From Karstenula rhodostoma CBS 690.94 (lineage: Eukaryota; Ascomycota; Dothideomycetes; Pleosporales; Didymosphaeriaceae), in assembly GCA_010093485.1 (NCBI GenBank), contig MU001508.1:944051-1008050 (forward strand): 64,000 nucleotides of DNA, read 5' to 3'. A program made the translations under genes and the position numbers. Shown one piece after another: positions 38,801-50,496 of this stretch. Under the pieces are notes generated by a model. That model made no database searches, had not been told where the DNA came from, and saw only the letters and a list, made by a program, of their open reading frames with translations. Position 1 is the stretch's first letter, and each line of letters opens with the position of its first letter.

Positions 38801-39907
38801 ATTATTATATATTAGTTAAATACTTAAGAAATTATAATATAATATTATTATAATACTATATATACTAGTAATAAAAATATTAAAATATATAATTATTTTC
38901 TACTTAATATTTTTATTTTATTACTTATTTTTATATTTAAAGTATATATATATATCTTTATATAATAAGTAATTATATAATAAAGATTATTACTTATATT
39001 TCTAACTCTTTATATATAAAATCCTTTATTCTAAAATCTTTAAATTAAGTATATTTATAATAATAATATATAATATATATAAGTAACTATATTTCTAAAA
39101 CCTTATATTAAGTTTTTAATAATCCTTTTTTTTAATATATTTATATTTATTATATTATAAATATTATACTTTATATTTATATTATTTATTAATAATATTT
39201 TTATACTACTTAGCCTTTTTATATATAATTTAATACTTATAGTTTTAATTATTTAAGAACTTAATTACTATTAATAGTAATAATAATATTATTTTAAGTA
39301 TTAATTTATAAATATATAAAGGTTCTTTATATATATAAAGACTAGTATAATTAATATTATTATATATAATTAAATTTTTAAATTTATATTAATATAGTAT
39401 ATAGGTACCTATTATATAGATAATATAATATTACTACTAGATAATTTCTAAAAATCCTTTAATAAGTTTCTTACTACTAGAATTATTTATAATATTACTA
39501 ATATTAGTATTATAAAGTATTTTATATCTCTTTATATATTTATTAGTAATATTATTACTAGAATTAGATATAGAAAGTATAGGTATCTAAATTATAAATA
39601 TATAAAATATTAAATTCTATATTAACTTTACTAATAATAAAATACTATTATTAATATTAGAAATATTAAAAATAGAGTTTAATATAATTATAATTAAGTT
39701 TTTATATAAAATAAGTATATAATTAGTTAAATTAATAAAGAGTAATAACTAATATTAATAATAGAAAGTAATAAATATAATATATAATATATAATATTAG
39801 CTAAAATACTAATACTAAAAATTTATATATTAAGTAATATAGTAATTTAATTATTAAAAAAAACCTTTTTTTTATAGTAATTTACTTTATAAAGTAATAT
39901 TTTAAAA
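35816..39907. other. Interior of the large MULE, decayed
   Basis: About 4.1 kb of RIP-mutated DNA belonging to the MULE by position. A forward frame around 36.6-37.1 kb shows a protein-like run (including KDAIVIDIVRKDKGI), suggesting a relic coding region, but I cannot confirm a MULE transposase. From about 37.2 kb on it is nearly pure A/T with no readable structure. Confidence 0.5.
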
Positions 39908-39993
39908 TAGCTCCTTAGCCTATATAAAACTTAACTAGATTTAGTTATAGACCTGCCCGCGATTACTTAGAGGCCTGCCTGTGACGTGGATCC
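39908..39993 (-). repeat. Right terminal inverted repeat of the large MULE
   Basis: 86-bp terminus; read inward from 39993 it starts GGATCCACGTC. The outer part, to about 39950, retains CpG and CpA sites; the inner part is RIP-mutated, mirroring the left boundary at about 6800. Confidence 0.85.
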
Positions 39994-40878
39994 CTGGATA
40001 ACCTGATGCCCGCTTCCTCATTTAGCGCCAAGCGAAAGCTTAGCATTGCTTGTTCTCGCTAGCCTACCCGGGCCGTCGGCACGTTGATCTCCCCCAACTT
40101 CCAAGCACATCCGCTCTGTCCCGGAATCGTATCGTCGATGCAACTGGCTTGCTTGCGGACTTCGGCCTCATAGATCCTTCCTACGAGAATGATACAGATG
40201 TCTTCAGCAGTCACTGGCAATACAGGCACGCAAGCAACTGCCATGTCGAACATCCCGAGTCCTCGCTCCACGTCTAGACCTCATGTAGCACACAAGCTCT
40301 ATCGCAGCGCTACCTGCCACTAACCCTAGCCTTCCATTTTTCTGCCGCCATACACAATACCCGGATGCACGTCCGCGTGTTATCCTTCGAAATCGACCCA
40401 TGTCTACCAAACTTCATGCCTGTGTCTACGGGCAATGCGGTTCATGTGGCTCAACGAAGCCACAACGGGCGTGGCTCCTGCGTGCTTGGATGCCGACACC
40501 CGCAATGCCCATACCGGACGTCTCGGATCACATGGGAGCACTGCACTCACTTCTGGGTACGCGGATACGTAGGTGCACTGCGGGTAGGTAGGATTGCGCT
40601 AGTATGTGAGCCGTCCGGACGAGCTACATAACCAGCGCGGGAGGTGCTCACGCGACACCGTCTCTATTCCCTCTCTCCTCTCGATGCTGGTTTTCCTCGC
40701 TGTGCTGGGTCTTCTGTTGTCTTGTTTTGGTCGCACCAGCGTACGCGGGCGGTAAATTCTCCAGTGAGACACCATCATCCGCTAGACACCGGCTGCGGAG
40801 TGAGACCGGGTTGGGCAGAGCACTGGTATATTATGGATATTTTGGGTCGAGGGTGACAGCGTCTGTCGAATAGTCGCC
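39994..40878. other. Intergenic region right of the AT block
   Basis: Begins with the target duplication CTGGATAAC (39994-40002), then unique DNA of normal composition. It should hold the promoter of the LicD-like gene. I see no gene in it. Confidence 0.5.
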
Positions 40879-42155
40879 ATGTATATCCGCTGCGGCATCT
40901 TCGCTCTTGTCGTGGGCGCGTGGGCGCTTCCGGGTCCGCCGACGGTTTTCAATCCTGATGGCTCGCGTGTGGTGGCTGGGGCACCTACGGTGTTTAATCC
41001 TGATGGTACACGCGCATTTCGCGGTGGTGGGGAAGTCGATACGTCGCTTGGGGGTGTGGAGCGCTCCAGAAAGAGCGAAGAGAAAGCAGTGGAATGGAAA
41101 GGCCCAGCAGAGAAATACTTCCACGAGTCCACCGTACGTCCCCCTTGCATTCTTCCTCGTCCTCTTTCCTTGTCTAAACCAGTCCACTCACCACCCCCCA
41201 GTTCGATGGCCATTACGACGGCCGCTTCGCCGACCGCACGCTCCCCCCGGAATCCCGCAACATGCACCTCCGCGCCCTCCTTCGCACCTACCTGGCGACC
41301 ATGCACGCCCTCGGCGCAGAGACCTGGCTCATGCACGGCTCGCTGCTGGGCTGGTGGTGGAACCGCCGCATCATGCCGTGGGACTCCGACATCGACGTGC
41401 AGGTCTCCGAGCCCGCGCTGGCGTTCCTCGCGGCGCACCACAACATGAGCGTGCACGCATTCCAGGACGTCGAGTGGCTGGGCGGCGTGGATATGGGCGG
41501 ACGTGATGTGGATGTTGAGAGGAGGAGTCGGGGTCGGGGCAAAGATGAAAATGGGGACGCGGGAAAGAGGGAGTATCTGCTAGAGATCAATCCGCACTGG
41601 AAAAACGGAAGCTACGCCGACAAACACAATGTGATTGACGGGCGCTGGATCGACATGAGAACCGGACTGTACATCGACATCACCTCCGTGCGGTGGAACC
41701 AATCGTCGCCCGTGCCGGGGACGCTGTACTGCAAGGACCGCCATCACTACCTCACCCGGCAGATTTTCCCGCTGCGCATGTCGGTGTTCGAGGGCGTGCC
41801 GGCAAAGATTCCGTATGCGTATCAGGAGCTGTTGGCGGAGGAGTATGGGGATGGGAGTCTGGTGCGGACGGTTTATAGAGAGCAGGGGCATTGGTTTGAT
41901 AAAGAAAAGATGGAGTGGGTGATGATGAATCAGAATGATGGGGGGAAGTCTAGACAGGGTGGTAAATATAGGGGGCAAAAGGAGAAGAGGGGTAAGAAGC
42001 CACCGGAGAGGAGAAGGCCGAATGAGAAGAGTAATGCCAGGGATGAAGAGACGGAGCGTCGTCTGAACCCTAAAAACGGACGTAGGGTGAGTAATCCACG
42101 AGGAAATAGTGACAGCGTTTTGACTGTAGTATGGAGGCTATTCGTAGGGGTTTGA
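40879..42155 (+). CDS. Secreted/Golgi LicD-family protein (Mnn4-like)
   Basis: LicD/fukutin-type proteins transfer phosphorylated groups to glycans; fungal Mnn4-like members act in mannosyl-phosphorylation of cell-surface glycans. Exons 40879-41133 and 41202-42155 (68-bp GT-AG intron) give 402 residues. An N-terminal signal peptide (MYIRCGIFALVVGAWALPG) is followed by two copies of PTVFNPDG and a charged linker. The LicD core starts near residue 106: MHGSLLGWWWN (129-139) and the metal-binding PWDSDIDV (144-151), then LEINPHW, GLYIDIT and KDRHHYLTRQIFPLR blocks. The C-terminal 90 residues are K/R/E-rich and look disordered. It is the first gene after the transposon block and still appears intact. 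Exact donor and acceptor are unknown. Confidence 0.87.
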
Positions 42156-45049
42156 AACATCGTTCCAATTCACTGTTCGTACGCGGGTCTCTTGCGTGAA
42201 CGTGATCACCGGCGGTGCAGTATCAGGTCAAAACTGCCGACCTTCGTGATACCCCAAGTTACCCTAGACGTAAGTATCGAGAGTCAGACTGGCAAACGCC
42301 TAGGCTCATACTCGGTCTTCAAATAGACAGGAAAGGCCTGTCTCAGTTGAATGTGTCGATGCTCGTGCAATTCGACCTTGGTTCCTGTCTGTCGTTTGCA
42401 GGTACTTCGTATGTCGGGATGGTCCATACCGTGAGCCGCAAGTGATTGCTTCGCGACTTCTCTCCAGTTCTTACATCACGAGACAAGCGCCATTTCCCGC
42501 GCGACCGAACGGGCTCTATTGGTGAGGATTGCGACATCGAGCATTCACACACCAAGCTCTTGGATAGCCCAGTGAAAGGTGAGCTTGGTCGTCTACCCTG
42601 GTGATGAGAAACTTGATCCTTGTGCCTCAGAGCATCTGCACCCCATGCATGATGAAAAGCTGCTGCACGATCAAAAGTCGAAAGGGCCAGCGTCGAAGAA
42701 CATGGGAGAGATGAATGAGTGGATTAGTACTGCTACCAGATTAGACAAAGAGCTGACGTTGATGAAACGGCCAAGTTCATTACCTTGAGGCATTGGCATT
42801 GCTTCATAGCTTTTTATTCAAGCAAGAAAGGTGAAAAGAATATCAGCGTTGATGCCATGGCAATTTACAATGCAGGACACGAGTTTCGGTCACCACATCC
42901 ACCAGCAGCGTGATGTTTGCAATTTGTTGATGCCTGACTCGTCGTGAGACCTTTGCGATGTTGTCACCATTGCAAGACTCCTAGTTCTGTCCGATGATGC
43001 GAAAATCTAGGGACATTTTTATCCCGAGGTGCCTTGGAAGCGCAAGATGGCAAATCATTCAGCTGTAGTGACGGAAAATGAAGAGGTTAGGCGTCCATGA
43101 GATGCTTGTGAGGCGAACCTGATCATCCGTAGCGTAAGCATGTAATCTCCGATTGTCGTTACTGGAGATTTCGATGTGCATACTACTACACTCCTTGTCA
43201 ACGGAGCGCCTCGCAACCCGGAATCTTTCTCAGCAAACGCCCTACATCTAACTTTCCATAACGCAAAGCAAGTCCGCTTTTTGATGGTTTCCGTGATATC
43301 TGCAGTCGTTTCAGTATGCCAAATTCGAAGAGCCACGGACCGACTCAAGCGAGATTCGACCGTCGAAGGATTCAAGCGTCTGGAACCTGGGGAATCAGAG
43401 GCTGGAAAGCTTGGCTTGGGCTAGCATGGGCTTTAACGCGCCAAGCAGCACGATAGAGACACGCAATGGACCCTCGAACGCATTTTCTTTGATCCAGATC
43501 TTGATGTCACTGATAAGGCTCTTGGAGCTGATGAGGCAAGAGCCCAGATGAAGCTGTCAGAGTAGAAGTGTAATCGATGCGAGACGGCAGGGCTTCGGTC
43601 TTAGCGCAGCTGACGACGACTTGTAGCGGAGGTGGAGGCCATCCAAGATGCTACGCATGGACTAAGCGTCTGTTACAGAACATGACCATGTTGCTGTTAT
43701 GCCGTGTCTCGCAAAGGTGGACCGGTGCTCACAGCGTGATCAAAGTTGTCTGATGCGCGTACGCCAGCAAATTCCTCACATGCAAAGCCCGTTTCCGGCA
43801 TGGTGCTTGGAGCGTCTGACAGGATGCAGAACCTCGACGAAGACCGTACTCGGTTACCAAGGGCGAAAGCAGCTGTTTCAGCACACGCGCCACGCACACA
43901 GGCAGTTGTCTGGCAGCGGAACGATCCACGGTCTGCGGTGTGATGCCGCGAAACGCTTCGCGATGGACACCAGCAAAAGAAGGCTGGGACTACTGTGTAC
44001 GCTTGCGACGGATTGACAGGTGGTGTGCAGCAACGGCGCTGCAGGCCCCTCGCCAATATTTGTTAGTGGTATTTTTAGGGTGCGGATTTGGTGGTCTCAA
44101 TGCATCCGTCCCTCGGCGGAAGGCCCGGCCAGGCCAATGGAGGCCATCCGCGGCAGGATCTGCTTGCCACCGCACGCTTTGTAAGGACGATCTGGCAGGA
44201 GGGCAAATCAGCAGCGCCGGCATGATACGCGTGGGTATGGCTCCGCTGCGAACGCGCAGGGGTGGGATATCCGGTAGGGCGCTGCGCGGGAGGTGTCAGG
44301 GGCTGCCTCGCACCTGGTCGAAACAGCCAGCGTGGATGCGGCGGGCTGAGCGACGTCAAGAGCGGAAGAAGGATTTGGGTTGCTCATTGCGGCGGCAGTG
44401 AATGGCTGGGACGCTGGCGGTCGTCTTTCGTCGCGTCTGGCACCCGTGTTGAGGTGACGGTCGCGGGATGGTGGTCTGCGGGTGGCGGGGGCGCATGGAC
44501 TAAGCTGGACTCGGCCCCGTCGATTAGGAGCGACAGCTGGGGGTTCCTGTTGCACCCGGCTACTCTCTGGAGGCTGGCTGCTGGCTGCTGGCTTGGAGTG
44601 CTGCGACAGGAGCCAATGCTGCAGCGGACGGCACGCAACGGGCTATGTCGCTATCGCCGCTCACTAGGTAGACGGACTGGCTGCGATCTGCCTGGCCGCC
44701 TGGCCCAGAACAGATTGGGGCACGAAATTAGTGCTGCTCGGCACCTCTGCCGCTAGTCCCCATCGACGCAGCACCCTTATCCTCGGGGGCCTGCCCATCC
44801 CTCCCTCTTCAATCCACGGCGTTCTGCCTCTGTTTCGTCGTCCTACACGCCCGTGGGCCGTCTGTCGTTCGTTACCTCCACCAGCTTGCGTGCTGCTTCC
44901 TCTCCTTCCCCCGCCGCGGCCGTGTACACAGAGGCCGCACCTAATCCAGCACGCCCACGCAAAAAGCTCCCCTCTACACCGGTCCAGCAGCCCCCTCGGA
45001 TGCTCCAGTAGCCAGCCCGCAGCAGTCAGTCACAGGCAACACAGCCACC
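42156..45049. other. Long intergenic region without a supported gene
   Basis: 2.9 kb. The first half has normal composition; 44.0-44.8 kb is GC-rich, so open frames appear on both strands by chance. The last 250 bp are pyrimidine-rich and probably the promoter and leader of the DUF3405 gene. No domain, tRNA or repeat noticed. Confidence 0.45.
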
Positions 45050-47250
45050 ATGTCTTCGCGATTCAGTCTCAAGACGCCCAAGATGTTCATACGGACGCGC
45101 TACGAGAAGCTGCCCGGCGGCGACTCGCAGAGCGCCTCGCCGCTCTACAGGTCCGGCACCTGGTCCAAGGGGTACCGCAGCCCCAGTTGGGCGAACCGCC
45201 TGCAGCGCCCGCGCATGTCTTTTGCGCGCATCGTCATGCTTGCCATCGTGTCGATTCTGCTCGTCTCCATGACGGTCACAGGCATCGTCAAGGGCCGTTG
45301 GAAGCACCACCACCACAACAAGGGCGATGACCGAAAACTGTACCATTGGGAGCACTACCCAAGGTGAGCACATGACCATCCTCCTGCACCGGGCCTGCAG
45401 CTAATGTCGATAGGTTACGCGGACTCTTCAATGGCGTGCGCACTCTTGTTCCCTACAGCGACTACGTGTCGGAGCAAAATTTCGTCAAGTACTCGCAGAG
45501 CGCCAATCCCGAGGACAACATCAAGCAAAGGTGGCCCATTATGGACAAGGAGCACAAGGAGCCCCCAATGGACCCTATTCGCTTCAACCCTTACCCCAAA
45601 TTCGATTCCAAGGATTATCTCAAGAACCACGAGGAGGTTCACACCTGCTACCTCGACGAGGATGAGAAGGTCGAGCTACCTGACATCTACGCCTATCCTG
45701 GTATCCCGCAAAACCAAACTGCTCCCTCCTTCGGCTCATATGAAGAACTCGGTCTCAATGACAAGGTCTGCTTCGACCGTTTTGGCCGATTCGGTCCTTA
45801 TGGTTACTCCTATCCCCGCGAACAGGGTGGCTTCGGCCTCGCCGATAAGTCGGAGAAGAACGGTGCGGACAAGATCTGGAGCACCGAGCCAAAACTCGAC
45901 TACGGCAAGGTCAGCTGGGGCAAGGCGCAAAAGCGCTGTTACGAAAAGAACAAGGCCCGCTTCCTCAAGAACGTCACGCAAAGCGACAGCGACGAGAGCC
46001 ACGTCCAGAAGAAGAAGGTTCCCCGTCATGCCTACATTCTTCGCACGTGGACTGGGTACAAGTACAGCGAGCAGCAGATTCTCACCATCCGCGCCATGAT
46101 CAACGAACTTGCGCTGAAATCTGGTGGCGAGTACGATGTCCACTTTTTGCTCCACGTCAAGGACGATAGCATCCCCATCTGGTCGTCCGACGAGTTCTAC
46201 GAGAAGACCATTCGCGACAACCTTCCCGAGGAATTTTGGGGCATGGCCACGCTGTGGTCTGAGCAGCAGATGCGCCTCTACTACCCTGAGCCGTTCCCCA
46301 ACAACGTTTACAACCACGCCAAGGCTCCTGTGCACTCGGTCTACCGCAGCGCTCACTTCCCCCTGCAATGGTTTTCCCAGGTTCACCCCGAGTACGACTT
46401 CTACTGGAACTGGGAGATGGATCTCCGTTTGACTGGCCATTACTGGGAGTTCAACACCAAAGTCGGCGATTGGGCACGCAGGCAGCCTCGCAAGGGCATG
46501 TGGGAGCGCGCATCTCGTTACTACATTCCCGAACTCCACGGATCCTGGAAGAACTTCACCGACATGGTGGAGGAAGAGATGTACAACAGCGACGAGAAGC
46601 CGGTGTGGGGACCGCCCAAGTTTGAGAACGCCGGTATGCTCGAGAGCCCACCCGAGACTGAACCTCCGCGAACCTACTTGGCCGACGACTATCAGTGGGG
46701 CATAGGCGAAGATGCCGACTTGATCACCTTCAACCCAATCTTCGACCCAGCCAAGACCAACTGGGTGTTCCGCGACGATGTTTCTGGCTACGACCTTGAA
46801 CTTCCGGAACCACCTCGACGATGTGCTATCATCACCGTTTCCAGGTTATCTAAGCGCTTGCTTGATCTCATGCACCGCGAGACATACCTCATGAGGCACC
46901 ACATGTTTCCGGAAATGTGGCCTCCTACGGTCGCTTTTCACCACGGTCTCAAAGCAGTGTACGCTCCACATGCTGTCTACTTCGACCACAACTGGCCTCT
47001 TGGGTCGCTTGATGGAACGTACAACCACCCGCCAAAGCCCACCGACAGTGTGTTTGGATGGGGAGAGCACAACCAGCTCGGCAACAGCTTCTACTACAAC
47101 GCCGGTTTCTCATCGGAACTCTGGCGACGGTGGTTGGGAGGCCGGGAGTACGACCAAGGAGGACCCATCGAGGAAGAAAACGGTTCCGGCCGGCTGTGCC
47201 TCCGCCCGACACTGTTCCATCCTGTGAAGCATGAGAACCTCAACATATGA
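45050..47250 (+). CDS. DUF3405 family type II membrane protein
   Basis: Exons 45050-45363 and 45414-47250 (50-bp intron GTGAGC...GATAG) give 716 residues. A basic cytosolic tail is followed by one transmembrane segment at about residues 58-80 (FARIVMLAIVSILLVSMTVT), then a large luminal domain, the layout of a Golgi type II protein. The conserved block HPEYDFYWNWEMDLRLTGHY (about 46.38-46.44 kb) and the tryptophan/tyrosine-rich C-terminal half (GWGEHNQLGNSFYYNAGF) are characteristic of fungal DUF3405 proteins, which look like glycosyltransferases but have no proven activity that I know of. Codon use is normal and the frame is intact. Confidence 0.88.
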
Positions 47251-48017
47251 CCCTGATCTGTTTTGGAAGGTCGATGCACCTTTTTACATTCTGGCACGGC
47301 GCTACATGATTTCTTCTGGCGCCACAAAACCGCCACATAGACTCCTTGTCAACTTCTACTTTCGTTCTTGGGCTTTGGCATACTCAGCGTTGTTTGATTA
47401 CTCCACACTGTTGCCGTTGCAGCAGTGTCTTACCATCATCGGGCGGCGTTGCACGGCGTTTGGAGAGGCGAGTGGGTATTTTTCTTCCGTTGTACATGTT
47501 CGTTTCTTTTCTCAGTCGTTTCCCTAGTGTTGGGTCTCTTGTCACAGCGTATACCTTACTTTTGCGGGACAACAAAAAGCTGAATGGAGATGTAATTAGC
47601 CGGCAAGGCACGCCCATTCTTCTGCAACGTACCGTCATGGAGGGCGATTTTGGATTGGTTGAGGGCACATGATGCATCTGACTTGGTTGGAAAGTCTGGA
47701 TGGCTGGGTGCCGGATGAGTGGGAATGGCGTCCTCGTTGGGGATGGATATGTGTACATGACGAAGGAGCTTCCTGCCTCTCGCTGATTGTAGATTACAAG
47801 TCAGATACTGGTAGTAATACAGATACCTCCTAACCATCGTCGCGCAATGCAAAGTGACTGCAGTTGGAGGTTGGAGGGGCAGGACGCGAATCGGCGTCGG
47901 CGAAACTAGGCTCCGAGCTACTTCCGTCGCGATATTCCGAAAGAGTCATAGCATTTCGAGGACTCAGAACGCTCCCCGCACTCTCTACGCATCCGACTCC
48001 CAGTTACACACGCAATC
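47251..48017. other. Intergenic region
   Basis: 3' region of the DUF3405 gene and promoter of the tRNA synthetase gene. Short overlapping open frames on both strands; none is convincing. Confidence 0.5.
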
Positions 48018-49789
48018 ATGGCAGGCGGTACGCGCGGACCAGTTCCTGTGCCCCTCAAGACTGAAGAGCACAATGTCACGCAAGACGTCCTAGATCTGCT
48101 CGAGTCAAAACAGCCCCTCCAAACTTCCGAAGACTTTCCGTCGATACCCCAGGCAGAGATCAAAGCAGCACTGGACCGGCTAGCGAGTCGGTCCATGGTC
48201 GAATACCAGGCCCACGATTCGGAACAGGTCCTTCTCACAGCAGAAGCCGAGTCAATTGTGGCAGATGGATCGCATGAGTTCAAGGTCTGGAAGGCCGTCA
48301 AGGATGCGGGCAAGGTGCCAATCAAAGAGATTGCGGTATGTACACTCTGATTCAGCTTGTGTTACGCAGGGTACTAACGAGACTGGCTCACAGAACATTG
48401 TCGGCGCTGAGTCTGCGAAGGTGGGGCAGGGCAACGCCTTCAAGAACAAGTGGATCAAGAAGGACGGCGATGCCCTCGTACTCGTAGCGGACACGGTTCA
48501 GGATGCGACGCGCAACCTTCTCAAGGGCATTCAAGATACCAAGACACTCTCGGACAACAAGACGCTCAACGAGTTGAAGAAGCGGAAGCTCGTAACGGTG
48601 ACCAAGGTCATCGACTACAGCGTGACCAAGGGCCCCAAATATGCGAAGGAGATACCGGTCGAAGTTACGGACCTGACGGCAGACATGTTGGCAAGCGGCG
48701 CATGGGAGACGGCAAACTTCAAGCCGTACAACTTCAACGCGCTCGGTGCGTCGCAGGATGCGGGCAGCTTACATCCGTTGAACAAGGTGCGGCAGGAGTT
48801 CAGGAACGTGTTCTTCTCACAGGGCTTTGTGGAGATGCCTACCAACCAGTAAGCGAATTTCTACGTGTACGGGACAACGCGCCTGACAATTCTAGCTACG
48901 TCGACTCGGGTTTCTGGAACTTCGACGCCCTCTTCGTCCCACAACAGCACCCTGCCCGCGATGTCCAAGATACCTTCTTCATTTCAGACCCTCCCAAGGC
49001 CGACAAACCGCGCGCAGATCCCATCACCGAAGCTACTATGGACACAATGGAGGCAGGATCAAGAAAGCTTTTCGCGAAACCCAACGAGGTTGGCGAGAAA
49101 CCAAAGTCGCGAGACTTTGAGAAGTACTGGCAAAATGTACAAGACGTGCACCAGAAGGGTGCCTTTGGATCTGTCGGCTACAGGTACCCCTGGTCAGCAG
49201 ACGAGTGTCTGCGTCTTGTGCTGCGAACGCACACTACCGCCGTCTCCACCTGGGTTCTACACCGTCTGGCAGAAAACCCGCGACCTGCGCGTTACTTCTC
49301 CATCGATCGTGTCTTCCGTAACGAAACAGTGGACGCCACACATTTGGCAGAGTTCCACCAAATAGAAGGTGTCATTGCGGACTTTGGCCTTACTCTCGGA
49401 GGTCTGATGCGCTTCCTTGAAGACTTCTTCAGCAAGATGGGTCTGGAGAACTTGCGCTTCAAGCCGGCATACAACCCTTACACCGAGCCCTCGATGGAGA
49501 TCTTTGGCTTCCACAAGGGTAAGTCGCCCCGCCGATTGAAACATTCCAAGCTAACACCCATACAGGTCTCAACCGTTGGATCGAGATTGGTAACTCTGGG
49601 CTTTTCCGTCCCGAGATGCTGGAGCCCATGGGTTTGCCTAAAGACATGCGCGTTTACGGTTTCGGATTGAGTCTTGAACGACCGACGATGATGAAGTACG
49701 GTGTCAACAACATCAGAGAGTTGCTGGGACACAAAGTCGACTTGACATGGATCAAGGAGCAGCCTGCCGTGCGGTTAGAGAAGGATTAG
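48018..49789 (+). CDS. FRS2: Cytosolic phenylalanine--tRNA ligase alpha subunit
   Basis: Charges tRNA-Phe with phenylalanine as the catalytic subunit of an alpha2-beta2 enzyme. Four exons (48018-48335, 48394-48848, 48896-49518, 49566-49789) with introns of 58, 47 and 47 bp give 539 residues, somewhat longer than yeast or human (about 500). The first intron has a CTAAC branch site. The N-terminal winged-helix region ([20 protein letters not shown]) precedes the class II core: [18 protein letters not shown], motif 2 [20 protein letters not shown] with its fRxE and EFHQIEG, and motif 3 [15 protein letters not shown] near the C-terminus. Joining exons 2 and 3 creates a His in MPTNHYVDS, acceptable for this position. 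Single essential housekeeping gene in fungi. Confidence 0.95.
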
Positions 49790-50496
49790 GTGCTCGGTCG
49801 CGTTGGTAGAGGTAAAAAATATTCCCAAGGGACGCTGCTTTGGCTGGGCTGATGTGTATGATGAAATGATAAACGAGCGAGGCGTCAATATATCCACGAT
49901 AGCGAAACGTGGGAGACTATCGTCGGTGAAACAAGAGCTTTACAACGACTTGTTGCCAATTTGATGTCCATTTTAACATCACTGCAATTTGAAGAGTTAC
50001 ACACCTAAGCGGAGAGAGCTGCGAAAGGGTGGCGGCGCACCGAAACGCCCCGTGAGGTCGGAGTCTACACTTATCTAAGAATGTTTTTGCGATACATGAC
50101 GTTTCTACCCATTGAGAGGGGCGCTGCCCAGACTAACCTCCATTCGTTCTCGCTCGGCCCGGACTCGCAGAACACCTCTCCTCCGGTGGATACTTACGAG
50201 CGCAAGCAGGCGGCCGCCGATCCCGCTCGCACCCTAGCATAGTCTATGCAGGATCCGGAGCTAGCTGGAGATAGACGAAGACGTTCTCTGGAACGTACTA
50301 CTACCGTGTACTACCAAGATGGATCGACCCATCAATGGTAGCACGATGTAAAGATATAAAGAGGACGTTGAATTTCCCTCGAATGCAATCCTTACAACAG
50401 CCTTCCCTCTCACAACTATTCGCGTTCGGACTTCAGCAACCTCTTTCCCAGAATTTGTTATTGCATCCTCGATTCTCAAAGAACAACACCACAACA
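49790..50496. other. Intergenic region with promoter of the NmrA-like gene
   Basis: A TATAAA at 50355-50360 lies about 140 bp before the chosen start codon of the NmrA-like gene. Nothing else recognisable. Confidence 0.5.

Larger units (their letters stand above)
7186..39993. mobile_element. Large MULE-type TIR element carrying nested insertions (32.8 kb)
   Basis: The right end (39908-39993, reversed) and left end (from 7186) share the same terminus family as the 416-bp element. For the first roughly 65 bp every difference I see between them is a C-to-T or G-to-A transition. Both carry a CTAAATCTAGTTAAG variant absent from the small element, which pairs them. A 9-bp duplication flanks them: CTAGATAAT at 7177-7185 and CTGGATAAC at 39994-40002, again differing only by transitions. 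With the gypsy insertion removed, the element's own sequence is about 5.0 kb (7186-7881 plus 35678-39993), a reasonable size for an autonomous MULE. Confidence 0.8.

Noticed and set aside
7186..39993. A Starship-type giant element
   Set aside because: Length would fit, but Starships lack long inverted repeats and carry a tyrosine recombinase at one end; here 86-bp TIRs, 9-bp duplications and nested LTRs explain the block.
40782..41456. Long minus-strand frame opposite the LicD gene
   Set aside because: Antisense shadow of a GC-rich coding region, no recognisable protein.
43697..44756. Frames of 100-160 codons on both strands upstream of the DUF3405 gene
   Set aside because: Arg/Cys/Trp-rich composition and mutual overlap indicate chance open frames in GC-rich DNA.
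45736..46539. Minus-strand frame opposite the DUF3405 gene
   Set aside because: Shadow frame of a strongly biased coding sequence.
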